DNA of 39,366 nucleotides, taken from IMG/VR virus record IMGVR_UViG_3300024265_000124, positions 1 to 39,366 of that record; one strand, written 5' to 3'. Under the pieces are notes generated by a model. It searched no databases. It was not told the origin of the DNA and saw only the letters and a program-made list of their open reading frames with translations. Positions 16,508-25,044 of this stretch are shown one piece after another. Made by a program: the position numbers and the translations under genes. Within the stretch, counting starts at the first letter, position 1, and each line of letters opens with the position of its first letter. This stretch comes from a virus.

Positions 16508-17575
16508 TTAATTAAAGCCAATTGCTACAAAGCGGACAGTAGCAAGAGCGGTTGCAAGGTTAGCACCGTTATCAACTTCTCCAACATCACCACTTGTAGT
16601 GTGGGTATGTGAAGAGCCTGCTGCAGAGGCAGCATCAACAAGTGAGCCTGCTCCGTGGGTATGACTGTCGCCTGTGGCAACCTCGGCAAGAGACATGTAG
16701 ACAGGTGCAAGTACTTCAATATCAGCCGCATAGATAACACCGTCAGAAGTCCCAGTGTCGGTCCACACCAACTGAGCATCAGCAGCCGCATTATCGTTGA
16801 AGTACAGAGGTTTCATTGCCGCAGCTCCAGCATCATGCGTTACCTTTACAGCGTAGGCAAAGCCCGATACTGAAGTTGTGAGACACTCAAATGGCATGAT
16901 GATATAGCCATCTGTTGCGGACGGTGAGACAAACTTAAGTCTATCATTGTCAGCCTCATCAATGTAAATCTGCACTCCAGCAGGTGAGTTGTTGTCTGTG
17001 ATGAGAAAGAAAGGGGTTGCAGCACCACAAATGCCAGAAGCATCATCAACCGCAGCATTTACATCTGCATTAGAAGCACATGTTGACTGGAGCTGAAGGA
17101 TGTTCCTTCCACCTCCTCCATATGATTCAACGGCAAAGATTGGCCCATCTGTAGCAGAATCCGAAGGGTCTGCCGCATGTGTAAGCTTAGGCGTGCCCTT
17201 TGTAACAGCTAAAGATGCTTCGACTAGAGCACCTATTGGTCCACCACCATGAGTGTGAGCAGCCTCTGCCCCCGAAGCACCTCCATCAAGAGCAACAGCA
17301 TGTGTATGAGCTGCTTCCGCTGCTACACCTGTCAGAGCAGAAACTGCAAAAGCCTTAAGCTTGTTATTTGTCTTGTCAAACTCAAACATATATCCAGCGG
17401 TTGACTCACACTGAACAGTAAACATTCTTGAAGCTTTAAAGTACTTAGAGATGTCTGTTAAAAGCTCACCCCCTGTTGGATAGGAAGCATCAAAAGCAAT
17501 CCTCCCAACAATAGCATAGAGATCTCTTGAAATCCTTACTGATCTGGGTGTATCAAGTGTTACTGTAAGACCCAT
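16508..17575 (-). CDS. Virion fibre/decoration protein with HTH metal-site-like repeats (355 aa)
   Basis: The product is beta-rich with long Ala/Gly stretches. It contains four HTH tripeptide units: AAHTHAVALDGG and AAHTHGGG near residues 88-112, and DSHTHGAGS and SSHTHTTSG near the C-terminus. Histidines in this spacing are known to hold iron in trimeric phage needle and fibre proteins, so a metal-stabilised trimer is plausible. Codon choice is richer in G and C than in neighbouring operons, as for the capsid gene, which suggests high expression. It starts after TAGGAGGGG and lies two genes downstream of the major capsid protein. Confidence 0.65.
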   Translation of the reverse strand: MGLTVTLDTPRSVRISRDLYAIVGRIAFDASYPTGGELLTDISKYFKASRMFTVQCESTAGYMFEFDKTNNKLKAFAVSALTGVAAEAAHTHAVALDGGASGAEAAHTHGGGPIGALVEASLAVTKGTPKLTHAADPSDSATDGPIFAVESYGGGGRNILQLQSTCASNADVNAAVDDASGICGAATPFFLITDNNSPAGVQIYIDEADNDRLKFVSPSATDGYIIMPFECLTTSVSGFAYAVKVTHDAGAAAMKPLYFNDNAAADAQLVWTDTGTSDGVIYAADIEVLAPVYMSLAEVATGDSHTHGAGSLVDAASAAGSSHTHTTSGDVGEVDNGANLATALATVRFVAIGFN

Positions 17576-17592
17576 TATACCCCTCCTAAGAG

Positions 17593-17638
17593 GGAGAGAA
17601 AAGGGGTGCCGAATATCACCGTTTACCCCCTTCTCTCC
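17593..17638 (-). promoter_or_regulatory. Intercistronic hairpin between two virion genes
   Basis: GGAGAGAA at 17593-17600 pairs with TTCTCTCC at 17631-17638, and GGGGT at 17603-17607 pairs with ACCCC at 17625-17629, with a small asymmetric bulge and a 17-base loop. There is no T-tract on the transcript side, so it is not a classic terminator. It may protect or process the mRNA, or tune expression of the downstream fibre gene relative to the capsid genes. Confidence 0.55.
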
Positions 17639-17645
17639 TAAAGGT

Positions 17646-18407
17646 TTATCCGATGCAGAGGTTTATCAGCGCGTACTCTGTGCTGGCACCTACATGCATT
17701 ACTCTACCAATTACATCAGCAATACTAGCAGCCTCTGTACTCTGCTCAACTGCCCCAGCAACTGGAGTATTTTGCATAGAGGCAACAACGTTGTCTCCAA
17801 TTACAAGTGTATCGTGTGTCAGTACTGCTGCAGGCCCTCTTACCTGATTCCAGAAGAAGTAGTCAGCTGTCACCACAATAGGCGAGACACCTGCTACTAT
17901 TCCAGTAAGAGTTGTTGGACCAATAATGAGATGCTTCTGCTGGTTGACGGTAAGGGTCCATTCAGAGCTCGTTGTTAGAGCAACCCTTATAGCGTCATAG
18001 ATGTTGAGCCAGAAGGCAGTAGCAGATGTAACAGCAAGGTGACTCTTCACCTTATACAGATGCCCTTCACCATCGACATCATTGATAATAAGGTAACCAT
18101 CTGCAAACAGGTTTTGTACTGCTGTTGAAGACCCAGGGGTTAGCTGAATCCTCCTGTCACCAGCAGCGGCTGCTGCAGCGATTACTTCATTGTTGAACTC
18201 TGCATCTGGTGCTACACACTGGTTAACCTTCCCAGCTGCAAGAGCAGTGCCTCCAGCTTCAGCATACTGATAGCACCTTCCATCAAGCAAAGCTCTTACT
18301 GTACCCAGAGGATGCTGTTGAATAGCGCTCTGAGCAAACAACCCCTGGTTAAAAAACTTTGGTGACTGTTCTACAAATGTTCCTGCTCGATCATTTCCTC
18401 CTGCCAT
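17646..18407 (-). CDS. Probable capsid decoration/accessory protein (253 aa)
   Basis: The gene lies directly downstream of the major capsid gene in transcription. The protein is Ala/Thr/Val-rich and beta-like. It has an N-terminal segment (FVEQSPKFFNQGLFAQSAIQ, then HPLGTVRALLDGRCYQYAE) of the type seen in head accessory proteins encoded next to capsid genes. There is no catalytic motif. ATG 18407 follows AAAGGAGAGG. The decoration role is inferred from position and composition. Confidence 0.65.
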   Translation of the reverse strand: MAGGNDRAGTFVEQSPKFFNQGLFAQSAIQQHPLGTVRALLDGRCYQYAEAGGTALAAGKVNQCVAPDAEFNNEVIAAAAAAGDRRIQLTPGSSTAVQNLFADGYLIINDVDGEGHLYKVKSHLAVTSATAFWLNIYDAIRVALTTSSEWTLTVNQQKHLIIGPTTLTGIVAGVSPIVVTADYFFWNQVRGPAAVLTHDTLVIGDNVVASMQNTPVAGAVEQSTEAASIADVIGRVMHVGASTEYALINLCIG

Positions 18408-18427
18408 AGTCCTCTCCTTTACGGATG

Positions 18428-18458
18428 CTGCCCGAGGGAATTACCCCATACCGGGCAG
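18428..18458 (-). promoter_or_regulatory. Hairpin directly after the major capsid gene
   Basis: CTGCCCG at 18428-18434 pairs perfectly with CGGGCAG at 18452-18458 across a 17-base loop that can itself pair GGG with CCC. It sits 12 bases beyond the capsid stop codon in the direction of transcription, with no following T-tract. It may stabilise the 3' end of the capsid message or act as a partial terminator. Confidence 0.55.
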
Positions 18459-18469
18459 GATTAAAGTTT

Positions 18470-19435
18470 CTACGCGGCATTTCCAGTCAACACTCCCTGT
18501 GCAACTGGGCGGGAGCAAACAACGTTCATGGTACAAAGGATCTGTGCTACACGGTCATTGACCTGGTCAGGAATGGGCTTCCACTCTGTCATCTGCATGA
18601 AGTAGTCGGTGTCACACCAGAGGTAGAAGTAGTTGGGGTTGATCATGTACCAACTTCCAGAAGGTGCTGAAGGTGCCCAATAGACAGGCCTTCCCTTAAA
18701 CACTACTCCATCAAAGAAGGGGTCACCCTCATCCTGGTTGACAATCCTTTTCTGCTCTTCAACTTCTTCCTCGTAGAGCTCGTAGGTTGTCTGGTCAGTG
18801 TAGTTGATGTAATCCCTTCTCTCAGTCTTTGCAAACTTTGTGCAGGTGTTAAAGAGATTCCTTAGATCATTTAGGAGGTAAACAGATGCAGCACCTCCAG
18901 ATGACTTTGTCTGGTTTCTAAACCAGTCATAAGTTGCCCTATTAATACCATGCACTGTGCCAGTTGAGGGAGAGTCAGCTATTAGGTTCTGAAGACCATT
19001 AGGCTCCTTAGAACCCGTGCCATCTGCAAAGACTACCCTCTCGAACTCTTCCATGAGAGCTCTTTCAGCAGCGTTCAGCTTTGTCTCTACAAGGCGAAGT
19101 AGAGCTGCTTTTCCACGGTTCTTCTGGTCGTCTGTACCATACCGAACTATGGAGACAGCAACATACTTCCAGTCCTCATAGGCCATGGTGAGTAGCTCAG
19201 GATCATCAATGGGGACAGATCCACCCTTACCCAACCAACGGACAGTCGTGTTTGAGCCGTACTCGAGAGGTATCTCAAGACGGGTATAGCCAGCCTGTTT
19301 CTTAACCTTGTTCTTCTTGTACAGCCAGTCGATGAACGGAGTCTTCTCGAATGACTGAAGTTCTGCAGTTGGAGTCCTCTTCATCCATGTTGAGGTAAAG
19401 AGTTGATCAACCGCCTGTGTCCAATCAGGAGGCAT
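18470..19435 (-). CDS. Major capsid protein (HK97-fold candidate)
   Basis: The 321-residue protein begins with a helical N-arm, then TPFIDWLYKKNKVKKQAGYTRLE (read in parts) and an E-loop-like GSNTTVRWLGKGG. It continues through a long helix with RALMEEFERVVFADG, the spine-helix region, and ends in beta strands with MINPNYFYLWCDTDYFM. The order upstream, portal then scaffold then this gene, is the standard one for a capsid gene, and its length fits. Codon use is more GC-rich than in neighbouring operons, as expected for the most abundant virion protein. AAAGGAGC precedes ATG 19435. Confidence 0.85.
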   Translation of the reverse strand: MPPDWTQAVDQLFTSTWMKRTPTAELQSFEKTPFIDWLYKKNKVKKQAGYTRLEIPLEYGSNTTVRWLGKGGSVPIDDPELLTMAYEDWKYVAVSIVRYGTDDQKNRGKAALLRLVETKLNAAERALMEEFERVVFADGTGSKEPNGLQNLIADSPSTGTVHGINRATYDWFRNQTKSSGGAASVYLLNDLRNLFNTCTKFAKTERRDYINYTDQTTYELYEEEVEEQKRIVNQDEGDPFFDGVVFKGRPVYWAPSAPSGSWYMINPNYFYLWCDTDYFMQMTEWKPIPDQVNDRVAQILCTMNVVCSRPVAQGVLTGNAA

Positions 19436-19449
19436 TTTGTAGCTCCTTT

Positions 19450-20097
19450 CTATTCTGCACCGAAGACCTCATCAAAGGCTGCTTCTGCAGCTCCTGAGAG
19501 CTCTGTCAGTTCTTTGGGCTTAACAGCTGAATGAGATGTTTGTTCCAGCATGCTTAAGGGTGTAGGCTTCTTAAGGCCTCCAGGCTTCTCTTCTGGCTTT
19601 TCGGGTTCAGGTTTAGCTGGATTTGCTCCTCTGAATTGAAGGTAGCACTGCTCAAGGGTAAGATGAGGATTCTGCATACCTACCCTAGCAATGGACTCTT
19701 TATTATCTAAGAAGTCTTTTCCATACTTTGAAGTAGCCTCTGAGATTTCAAGCTTTGCTGTAATAGTAGAGACCTGCTTTACAAGAGGATCTACATAAGA
19801 CTTCTTCACATCATCATAGATCTTCTGAGCAACTTCTCCCATCTTAGCAGTCTCAAAATCAAAGGGCTTCTCTTCCTTAGCAGGTTCAGGAGCAGGAGGC
19901 TCTTCTTCTTTAAACATCTCCTCAAGTTCAGAAAGAGAAAGAGCTTTGTTGGTTTTCTTAAGCTCTTCCATTTCACCTTTTAGAGATGCTACTTCAGCTT
20001 TAAGAGCAGCAGGATCAACTACAGTTTCTTCCTTAAGCTTTGCTGCAGCCGCTTCCTCTTCCTGTAACTTCTTTTCTTCTTCAGTAGGTTCAGGCAC
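19450..20097 (-). CDS. Capsid scaffold protein
   Basis: This is a 215-residue acidic, Glu/Lys/Pro-rich helical protein with coiled-coil segments near residues 1-65 (EEEKKLQEEEAAAAKLKEE, then EVASLKGEMEELKK). A central helix (YDDVKKSYVDPLVKQV) and a C-terminal helical end complete it. Composition, length and place just before the major capsid gene are those of internal scaffold proteins. The start is GTG 20097 with GAGGAGG upstream, overlapping the previous gene by 8 bp. Confidence 0.85.
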   Translation of the reverse strand: MPEPTEEEKKLQEEEAAAAKLKEETVVDPAALKAEVASLKGEMEELKKTNKALSLSELEEMFKEEEPPAPEPAKEEKPFDFETAKMGEVAQKIYDDVKKSYVDPLVKQVSTITAKLEISEATSKYGKDFLDNKESIARVGMQNPHLTLEQCYLQFRGANPAKPEPEKPEEKPGGLKKPTPLSMLEQTSHSAVKPKELTELSGAAEAAFDEVFGAE

Positions 20098-20353
20098 TGG
20101 GTACCTCCTCGGTTAAAGTTGTTGGTACAAGCTCTGTTGATGGTTCAACAGAAGAATCCTCATTGGTATGAAGGTTTTCTTTCAGTTGCTCTTTCTTGAA
20201 CTCTCTGTAAGCTTTTGGCAATAGGTTCTGAGCTATCCTTATAAACTTCTTAGGAAGTATCTCACCTGATGCCTCTTCAAGAAAGAACACGGGCTTAGCC
20301 TTTCCATCTTTTTTAAAGGTTATGGTTATCTTAAATCTATCATCCTCTAGCAT
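20090..20353 (-). CDS. Small protein upstream of scaffold (87 aa)
   Basis: The N-terminal half looks like a small beta-alpha domain (FKITITFKKDGKAKPVFFLE, then PKKFIRIAQNLLPKAYREFK) and the C-terminal 30 residues are acidic and Thr/Ser-rich. The family is not recognised. It is coupled to the scaffold gene by an 8-bp overlap, which hints at a role in head assembly. The RBS AAGGAGG is clear. Confidence 0.65.
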   Translation of the reverse strand: MLEDDRFKITITFKKDGKAKPVFFLEEASGEILPKKFIRIAQNLLPKAYREFKKEQLKENLHTNEDSSVEPSTELVPTTLTEEVPSA

Positions 20354-20368
20354 TTGTTTCCTCCTTTT

Positions 20369-20638
20369 TTAATCGTACATGTAACCCGATGCTGCTACCT
20401 TACGCTTTTCACACTCTTCCTTTAGCTGTTTACGAGATCCAATATAAACTGGATCAACGTCTATATGTTCCCAAAAACCAGCTGGGAATTGATGGGAACC
20501 ACCGTGTCCCGATGCTATAAATCTTTCACTTAAACCTTGGCACTCGGGGCACTTAGGGTTAAGCTCTATCTGTGCTATAGAGCGTGTATCATCCCACTCG
20601 TGTTTGCACTCTAAGCATCTTTGAGGGTAGATTGGCAT
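20369..20638 (-). CDS. FmdB-like zinc-ribbon protein (89 aa)
   Basis: The start MPIYPQRCLECKHEWDD and the second pair CPEC make a CxxC...CxxC zinc ribbon of the FmdB/regulatory-protein type. Phages of several groups carry this between portal and capsid genes. The C-terminal half is a His/Trp-containing linker and a charged helix. It is coupled to the portal gene by a TAATG overlap. It may assist portal or procapsid assembly, but no function is established here. Confidence 0.75.
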   Translation of the reverse strand: MPIYPQRCLECKHEWDDTRSIAQIELNPKCPECQGLSERFIASGHGGSHQFPAGFWEHIDVDPVYIGSRKQLKEECEKRKVAASGYMYD

Positions 20639-22392
20639 TATATCACCTTGTCTATTGACTTGGGTCGTTCTGGGGACCCACCTGGTTTGTTTGTAAAGCT
20701 CTGCTTTTTCCCAAGATTTTCAAGCATCCCTGGAGTGGGAGGATTTGGGTTCTGTGGGGGCTTCTGAACCATCTCAAAGGATGGATCAAGAGCAGCAAAG
20801 TTTCTCATAACCATCCACCTAAGAAGTACTTGGTCTGTGAATGGATCGCCGTTAAACATCTGGAATGCCTGCATCCCCATCTTCATCTTCATCTCTCTAG
20901 ACATAGGGGTTGTAGAGTCAGGGTCTATCTTAAGGTCATATTCCCCAACAAGGTCTGAGCCTTTGTAAGAGACCCACTCAGGTGCTCCACTTGGGCCAAC
21001 TATCTGAACAACCTTCTCTGTTGTCCAGAAGGTTCCTATGTATTGATTCCACTTCCTCATTATATTCATGAAGAGGTCTGCTACAACATCTCTTCTCTCA
21101 TCAGTTCTTATCCCAGAACCTCTGTCAACAGAAACAACCTCTGTTGCTGTAGGAGGAGTTGATCTTCCAGAGAATTCTCCTGCTTGGTTTGAAGAGTAAC
21201 CCATTATCTCTCTTGAGTCTCTCTCAACCTGCATCTGGTCTGTATAAAGGTCAGGTGGGATATGAGGGGTTAGGATCTTAACTACATTATCAATAGAGTC
21301 ACCTTTTAAGCCTATTGAGGTAACCATGTCTCCACTTGTAAGCTTTTCAATGTCTTCCTTCTCCATAGAGTTCAGGATGTAAAGGAACTTAAGAACAGAA
21401 ATCCTTCTATGTTTTGAAGCGCTGGTACGGATTTCATTAACTTCCTGTTGCTGAGGCCAAAGCATCTTAACATCAGAGAGACCCCAGAAGAGGTCTGGAT
21501 CTTCATTGAAGATAAGGAACTCAAAGTTAGGCCCCTCTATTTGAAGAGCATCATCCATCTCAAGGAGAACCTTTCCTTCAGAGATTACAAGGACTTTTCT
21601 CCTACGAAGGTCTCTTATCTCTACAAGGCGACAATAAACCCCATCCTTTAAAAGAAGAGGGTCACCCATCTTTCCAGCAACATTCCTTGAGTAGCCTCCT
21701 TGAAGCTTAAGCTTATTTTTGTTGTACTTCTGGTCATTCTTTACATCATCTAAGCTTCGGTAAAGAGTATGGGCAATCCAAGGGAGGGAGGTTGAAGCTC
21801 TATACCCCCAAGGTACAACTATGTTATCAGAGCTTACAGGCATAGCCCAAGGCATACCTGGTTTTATGTTCTGATTGGTTTCGATATAAGAGCCTGACTC
21901 AGTTCCAATCTGTGTTGCTGTTTCTCCATCAACAGTTAAAGCCTGAGCAGGGTTATATCCAAACTCAGAGTCAAACCCAAGCTTAACAGTTCCTGTTCCA
22001 GTTAGCCCAGCCTTTAAGACAACACTTTTAAGAGTTTGCTTTAAGCCTGTTTCTCTTACAAGTTGATTATCTATCTTTTCTATTATCCTTGCCCTCCACA
22101 TAAACTCTGGACGGGTAGGGGTTATGGTTATGAATGGGTTTCTGAAGTAGGTTCTAGGAACCATTGAGCGGATAAAGGAAAAGGTTTTGTTTACTGGGAC
22201 AATATCTTTATCCCAGTTTCCTCTGTATGCATTAGTCCATACTTCCCACATCTTAGAGTGTCCATACCTCTCACGGTACTCTTCACCCTTTCTGACTCTT
22301 GTTTCCCACATCTTGGCTAAAGCTGTGTTACTTTTTTTGGAGTCCTTTCCAGACGAACCTAATTCCTCTGGAGGGTCATTAGCTCTAGACAT
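20638..22392 (-). CDS. Portal protein
   Basis: The 584-residue protein has the appearance of a phage portal: NKTFSFIRSMVPRTYFRNP early, TGTGTVKLGFD in the clip/wing region, LIFNEDPDLFWGLSDVKML, and a helical stem/crown segment ending in a Pro-rich tail (PPQNPNPPTPGM). It follows the terminase genes and precedes the scaffold and capsid genes, which is the expected order. It would form the dodecameric channel for DNA entry and exit. Start and stop overlap both neighbours by one base (TAATG). Confidence 0.85.
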   Translation of the reverse strand: MSRANDPPEELGSSGKDSKKSNTALAKMWETRVRKGEEYRERYGHSKMWEVWTNAYRGNWDKDIVPVNKTFSFIRSMVPRTYFRNPFITITPTRPEFMWRARIIEKIDNQLVRETGLKQTLKSVVLKAGLTGTGTVKLGFDSEFGYNPAQALTVDGETATQIGTESGSYIETNQNIKPGMPWAMPVSSDNIVVPWGYRASTSLPWIAHTLYRSLDDVKNDQKYNKNKLKLQGGYSRNVAGKMGDPLLLKDGVYCRLVEIRDLRRRKVLVISEGKVLLEMDDALQIEGPNFEFLIFNEDPDLFWGLSDVKMLWPQQQEVNEIRTSASKHRRISVLKFLYILNSMEKEDIEKLTSGDMVTSIGLKGDSIDNVVKILTPHIPPDLYTDQMQVERDSREIMGYSSNQAGEFSGRSTPPTATEVVSVDRGSGIRTDERRDVVADLFMNIMRKWNQYIGTFWTTEKVVQIVGPSGAPEWVSYKGSDLVGEYDLKIDPDSTTPMSREMKMKMGMQAFQMFNGDPFTDQVLLRWMVMRNFAALDPSFEMVQKPPQNPNPPTPGMLENLGKKQSFTNKPGGSPERPKSIDKVI

Positions 22393-24062
22393 TAATCAAT
22401 CCCCTCTGGTTTAAGTTTCCTTGGTGAGACTTCCCATACAATAGGTGATGGTTTAAACTTCTGAGATTTCTTTGTCTGCTTTGGCTGAGTCTTTTTTATT
22501 TGAAATAAGCCTTTGTCTTTTATAGCTTTGTCTAAGGTATCAGCATAGAAGTCTGGGATTTGGAATACTCTATCCTCATCAAGGAATCTATACTGAACCA
22601 TCTTAGCACTTGTCTTCTTCTCATCAAGGACAGAGGCTATGGCATTATATTTACGGAAGAAGGCTTCTGCTTCCTTTATCCCCTCAGGGTCGCTAGGAGC
22701 AACCTCTGCTCTTCGGCTTAAGCTTTCTAAGACCATATGCTTTTTCCGCTCAGGGGTGGCTTGTTCATACTTTACTCCATATTGTTCCCTTCCTTTAGCA
22801 GCACTTAAAGATTTGATAATGTCAGTGTCAACTATTTCCTCTGTTCCATCTGTGTAGCGGATGACCCTTACATCTCCTTCACCCTTAAAGATGGTTTTGA
22901 TTTCTCTACCTCTAAGGGAAGAACCTGCTAGATGCTTGGAAGCACCAGAGGTTTTCCTCTGAGCAAGCTTTTTCATTATCTCTTTCTTTACTCCTGCCTC
23001 AGCATCTGTAGAGAAAAGGGTCCCTCCAATAGAGACAGCAGTAGCAGCTGGAAGGTACTTCTTTGTAAATGCTTCTATCTGGTCATCAAGGTGCCCACCA
23101 AAGAGTTGAGTCTTCCATCTTGAGTTTTGGGTATCAAAATATTTAAAGATTGCTGCTACTTCTTTATTAGTTAAGAGGTTCTCTTCCACAACCTTTTTAA
23201 AGTCCCCTAAACGGCCTTCTCTTTTTGCTATTTCAGTATATTGTTTAGGGGATAAATTTCCTCCTATACTTGTAAACTTTACACTATCTATTAAATTACT
23301 AAAGCTTACATTCTTCCCACCTTTAGCCTTTACAAGGTTTTGTAGTCTATACATAGAATACCCAGAGGTAGTATCAAAGTTTGATAGGTTAAGGCCTTTA
23401 ACTTCTAAAGACTTTAAAATATCCTGAGTGCTCTTTTCTTTACCTCTCATCCCAGGAACAGGCAAACCAAGCTTCTTAAACTTCCCAATAGGAATCTTAG
23501 GCCCAGCCTCAGCCTCTTGAGGAGCAAGAGAATCTCTGATTCTCTGTAGTTGAGGTGAGACTTTTGTTTCTGAGGGGAGCATCTGGACAGCTTGCACAAA
23601 TCCAAGAGCAGAGAGTAGCCTTACAAGGTATTGCCTTTTAGTTGCCTGAGAACTCTTAGCCATAAGATCTTTAACTGTAATCTGGCGCTTATCAGAGATA
23701 GCCTTAAGTTTATCAATATCAGAAGCATCCATAACCTGATGAATTGATACCCGGGAACCTGGTGGGAGAATGTTATCCAGAAGCTTCTCAACCTCTTCAA
23801 GTTCACCTTCCTTCATGCCTCTTCGGTGCTTAGCATAAACATTCAAAGTATCAGGTTTGGTTACACTTGTGCCCTCTAAACCAACATGGGCTTCTCCAAA
23901 AGCAAACTTCCCTTCTTTTGTCTTTACATCCAGAGCTTTGTTTATGAAAGGAGCTTCTTCCTTAGCAAATTTATACCGTGGGTGCTTGTCCCCAAGCTTC
24001 CTTAGAAAGTTAAGTCGCTTAGCAGCTGAGAAGACTCTTTCTGCTCGCTTAATTGGAGGCAA
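22392..24062 (-). CDS. Large helical protein between terminase and portal (556 aa), unknown
   Basis: I do not recognise the family. The protein is basic and helical. A hydrophobic helix near residues 147-160 (YLVRLLSALGFVQAVQML) is followed by QEAEAG, and another at about 340-355 (AATAVSIGGTLFS) is followed by DAEAG. Such short hydrophobic-then-AEAG segments are frequent in phage polyvalent or internal virion proteins. The start is TTG 24062 with AAAGGAGTG upstream, overlapping the PurD-like gene by 14 bp. Location between terL and portal suggests a head-associated or co-injected protein. This is inference. Confidence 0.6.
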   Translation of the reverse strand: MPPIKRAERVFSAAKRLNFLRKLGDKHPRYKFAKEEAPFINKALDVKTKEGKFAFGEAHVGLEGTSVTKPDTLNVYAKHRRGMKEGELEEVEKLLDNILPPGSRVSIHQVMDASDIDKLKAISDKRQITVKDLMAKSSQATKRQYLVRLLSALGFVQAVQMLPSETKVSPQLQRIRDSLAPQEAEAGPKIPIGKFKKLGLPVPGMRGKEKSTQDILKSLEVKGLNLSNFDTTSGYSMYRLQNLVKAKGGKNVSFSNLIDSVKFTSIGGNLSPKQYTEIAKREGRLGDFKKVVEENLLTNKEVAAIFKYFDTQNSRWKTQLFGGHLDDQIEAFTKKYLPAATAVSIGGTLFSTDAEAGVKKEIMKKLAQRKTSGASKHLAGSSLRGREIKTIFKGEGDVRVIRYTDGTEEIVDTDIIKSLSAAKGREQYGVKYEQATPERKKHMVLESLSRRAEVAPSDPEGIKEAEAFFRKYNAIASVLDEKKTSAKMVQYRFLDEDRVFQIPDFYADTLDKAIKDKGLFQIKKTQPKQTKKSQKFKPSPIVWEVSPRKLKPEGID

Positions 24063-25044
24063 TGTAGTCCCACTCCTTTAAAGTTTTCATTGTGTCTTGG
24101 AACTCATACCCAAGGTCTGCTCTCCACTGAATCTCTGGGTCAAGGTTAAGCTTTTGAATTGTTCTGTAGACCCTACTCTTAGCTTGATAAATATCCTCAC
24201 CTATAGAGGTTACATAATACCCCCAAGGAATTTTATATAAGTGCCTTCTTGAATGCTCTGTTATTTCTAAAGGAAAAGCCCCCTCATACCCATAGGGGAA
24301 TGGAGGGGACACAAGCAGTAAGGAACAGGCCGGTATTTGCTCCTGAGTAGCCCGTATCCCCTCCAGGGGGAGTGAAGACAGAATACTTTTCCATGTACCT
24401 TTAAAGAGTTCCTTTAAAGAGTAAAAAGCAGCATTTGATAAGTTTGTAGTAGCATTTAAAAAGGTCATACTGTTGGAGGAGATCAAGAGCTCAACTCCAA
24501 AGTACCCACAGTGGTTTAGTTCAATAAGCTCTTTTTCTATTAAGTTGAAGATAAGCTCATCCATCTTTTGGGACTTAGCTGCAAAGGTAATAGCACCCAT
24601 ATCTGCTAGGGGACCTTTTTCCCTTTCCATTAATCTTGTCATTGGGAAAGAGAACAGTGTTGGTGATACCCATTTAGTTCCAGAGAAGAACTTCCCAATA
24701 TCTACTCTATAGTAAAACCTTTTAGGATCTAAAGGTTCACACCTCTCCTTTATGGTAACAGAAGCATCAAGGAAAGATTTAATGGATGATCTTCCTCCCA
24801 GTACAGTTTTTCCATTCTCTGCAAGTATATCAATAATTCTCCCGTACTGGTCTGATGTTGAGAAGAAAAGATCTCCGCTAGAGGCGAAGGATCTCCAGTT
24901 GTATGAGATTTCCGCTTTGTCCCCCAAGACGGAATGATAATCCCCTTTTTTGGAGACGACAAGTTTGGTGTCAACTTTGAGGCTTTGAAGGTGGTCTCTA
25001 ACTCCATAACTTTCACCTTTTTCAGTTAAAAGAACTATGTTCAT
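24049..25044 (-). CDS. PurD (GAR synthetase)-like protein, ATP-grasp core degenerate
   Basis: The protein aligns by eye with phosphoribosylamine-glycine ligase over its length: an N-terminal Rossmann-like part with DLFFSTSDQYGRIIDIL and TVLGG, GPLADMGA at 144-151 (PurD has GPNTGGMGA), and a C-terminal SIGEDIYQAKSRVYRTIQKL followed by IQWRADLGYEF at 280-315 (PurD: GHTVAEAQKRAY, then CRKDIGW). It is 331 residues against about 430. About 50 residues are missing where PurD has the ATP-grasp small lobe with the ADGLAAGKGV loop. The metal-binding ExNxRxGDPE is replaced by NATTNLSNAA at about 197-206. Catalysis of the normal reaction is therefore unlikely. It sits between terL and a structural gene, coupled on both sides. 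Confidence 0.75.
   Translation of the reverse strand: MNIVLLTEKGESYGVRDHLQSLKVDTKLVVSKKGDYHSVLGDKAEISYNWRSFASSGDLFFSTSDQYGRIIDILAENGKTVLGGRSSIKSFLDASVTIKERCEPLDPKRFYYRVDIGKFFSGTKWVSPTLFSFPMTRLMEREKGPLADMGAITFAAKSQKMDELIFNLIEKELIELNHCGYFGVELLISSNSMTFLNATTNLSNAAFYSLKELFKGTWKSILSSLPLEGIRATQEQIPACSLLLVSPPFPYGYEGAFPLEITEHSRRHLYKIPWGYYVTSIGEDIYQAKSRVYRTIQKLNLDPEIQWRADLGYEFQDTMKTLKEWDYIASN

Noticed and set aside
24049-25044. Functional GAR synthetase (purD)
   Set aside because: Missing ATP-grasp small lobe and lost metal ligands argue against catalysis, so the gene symbol was not used.
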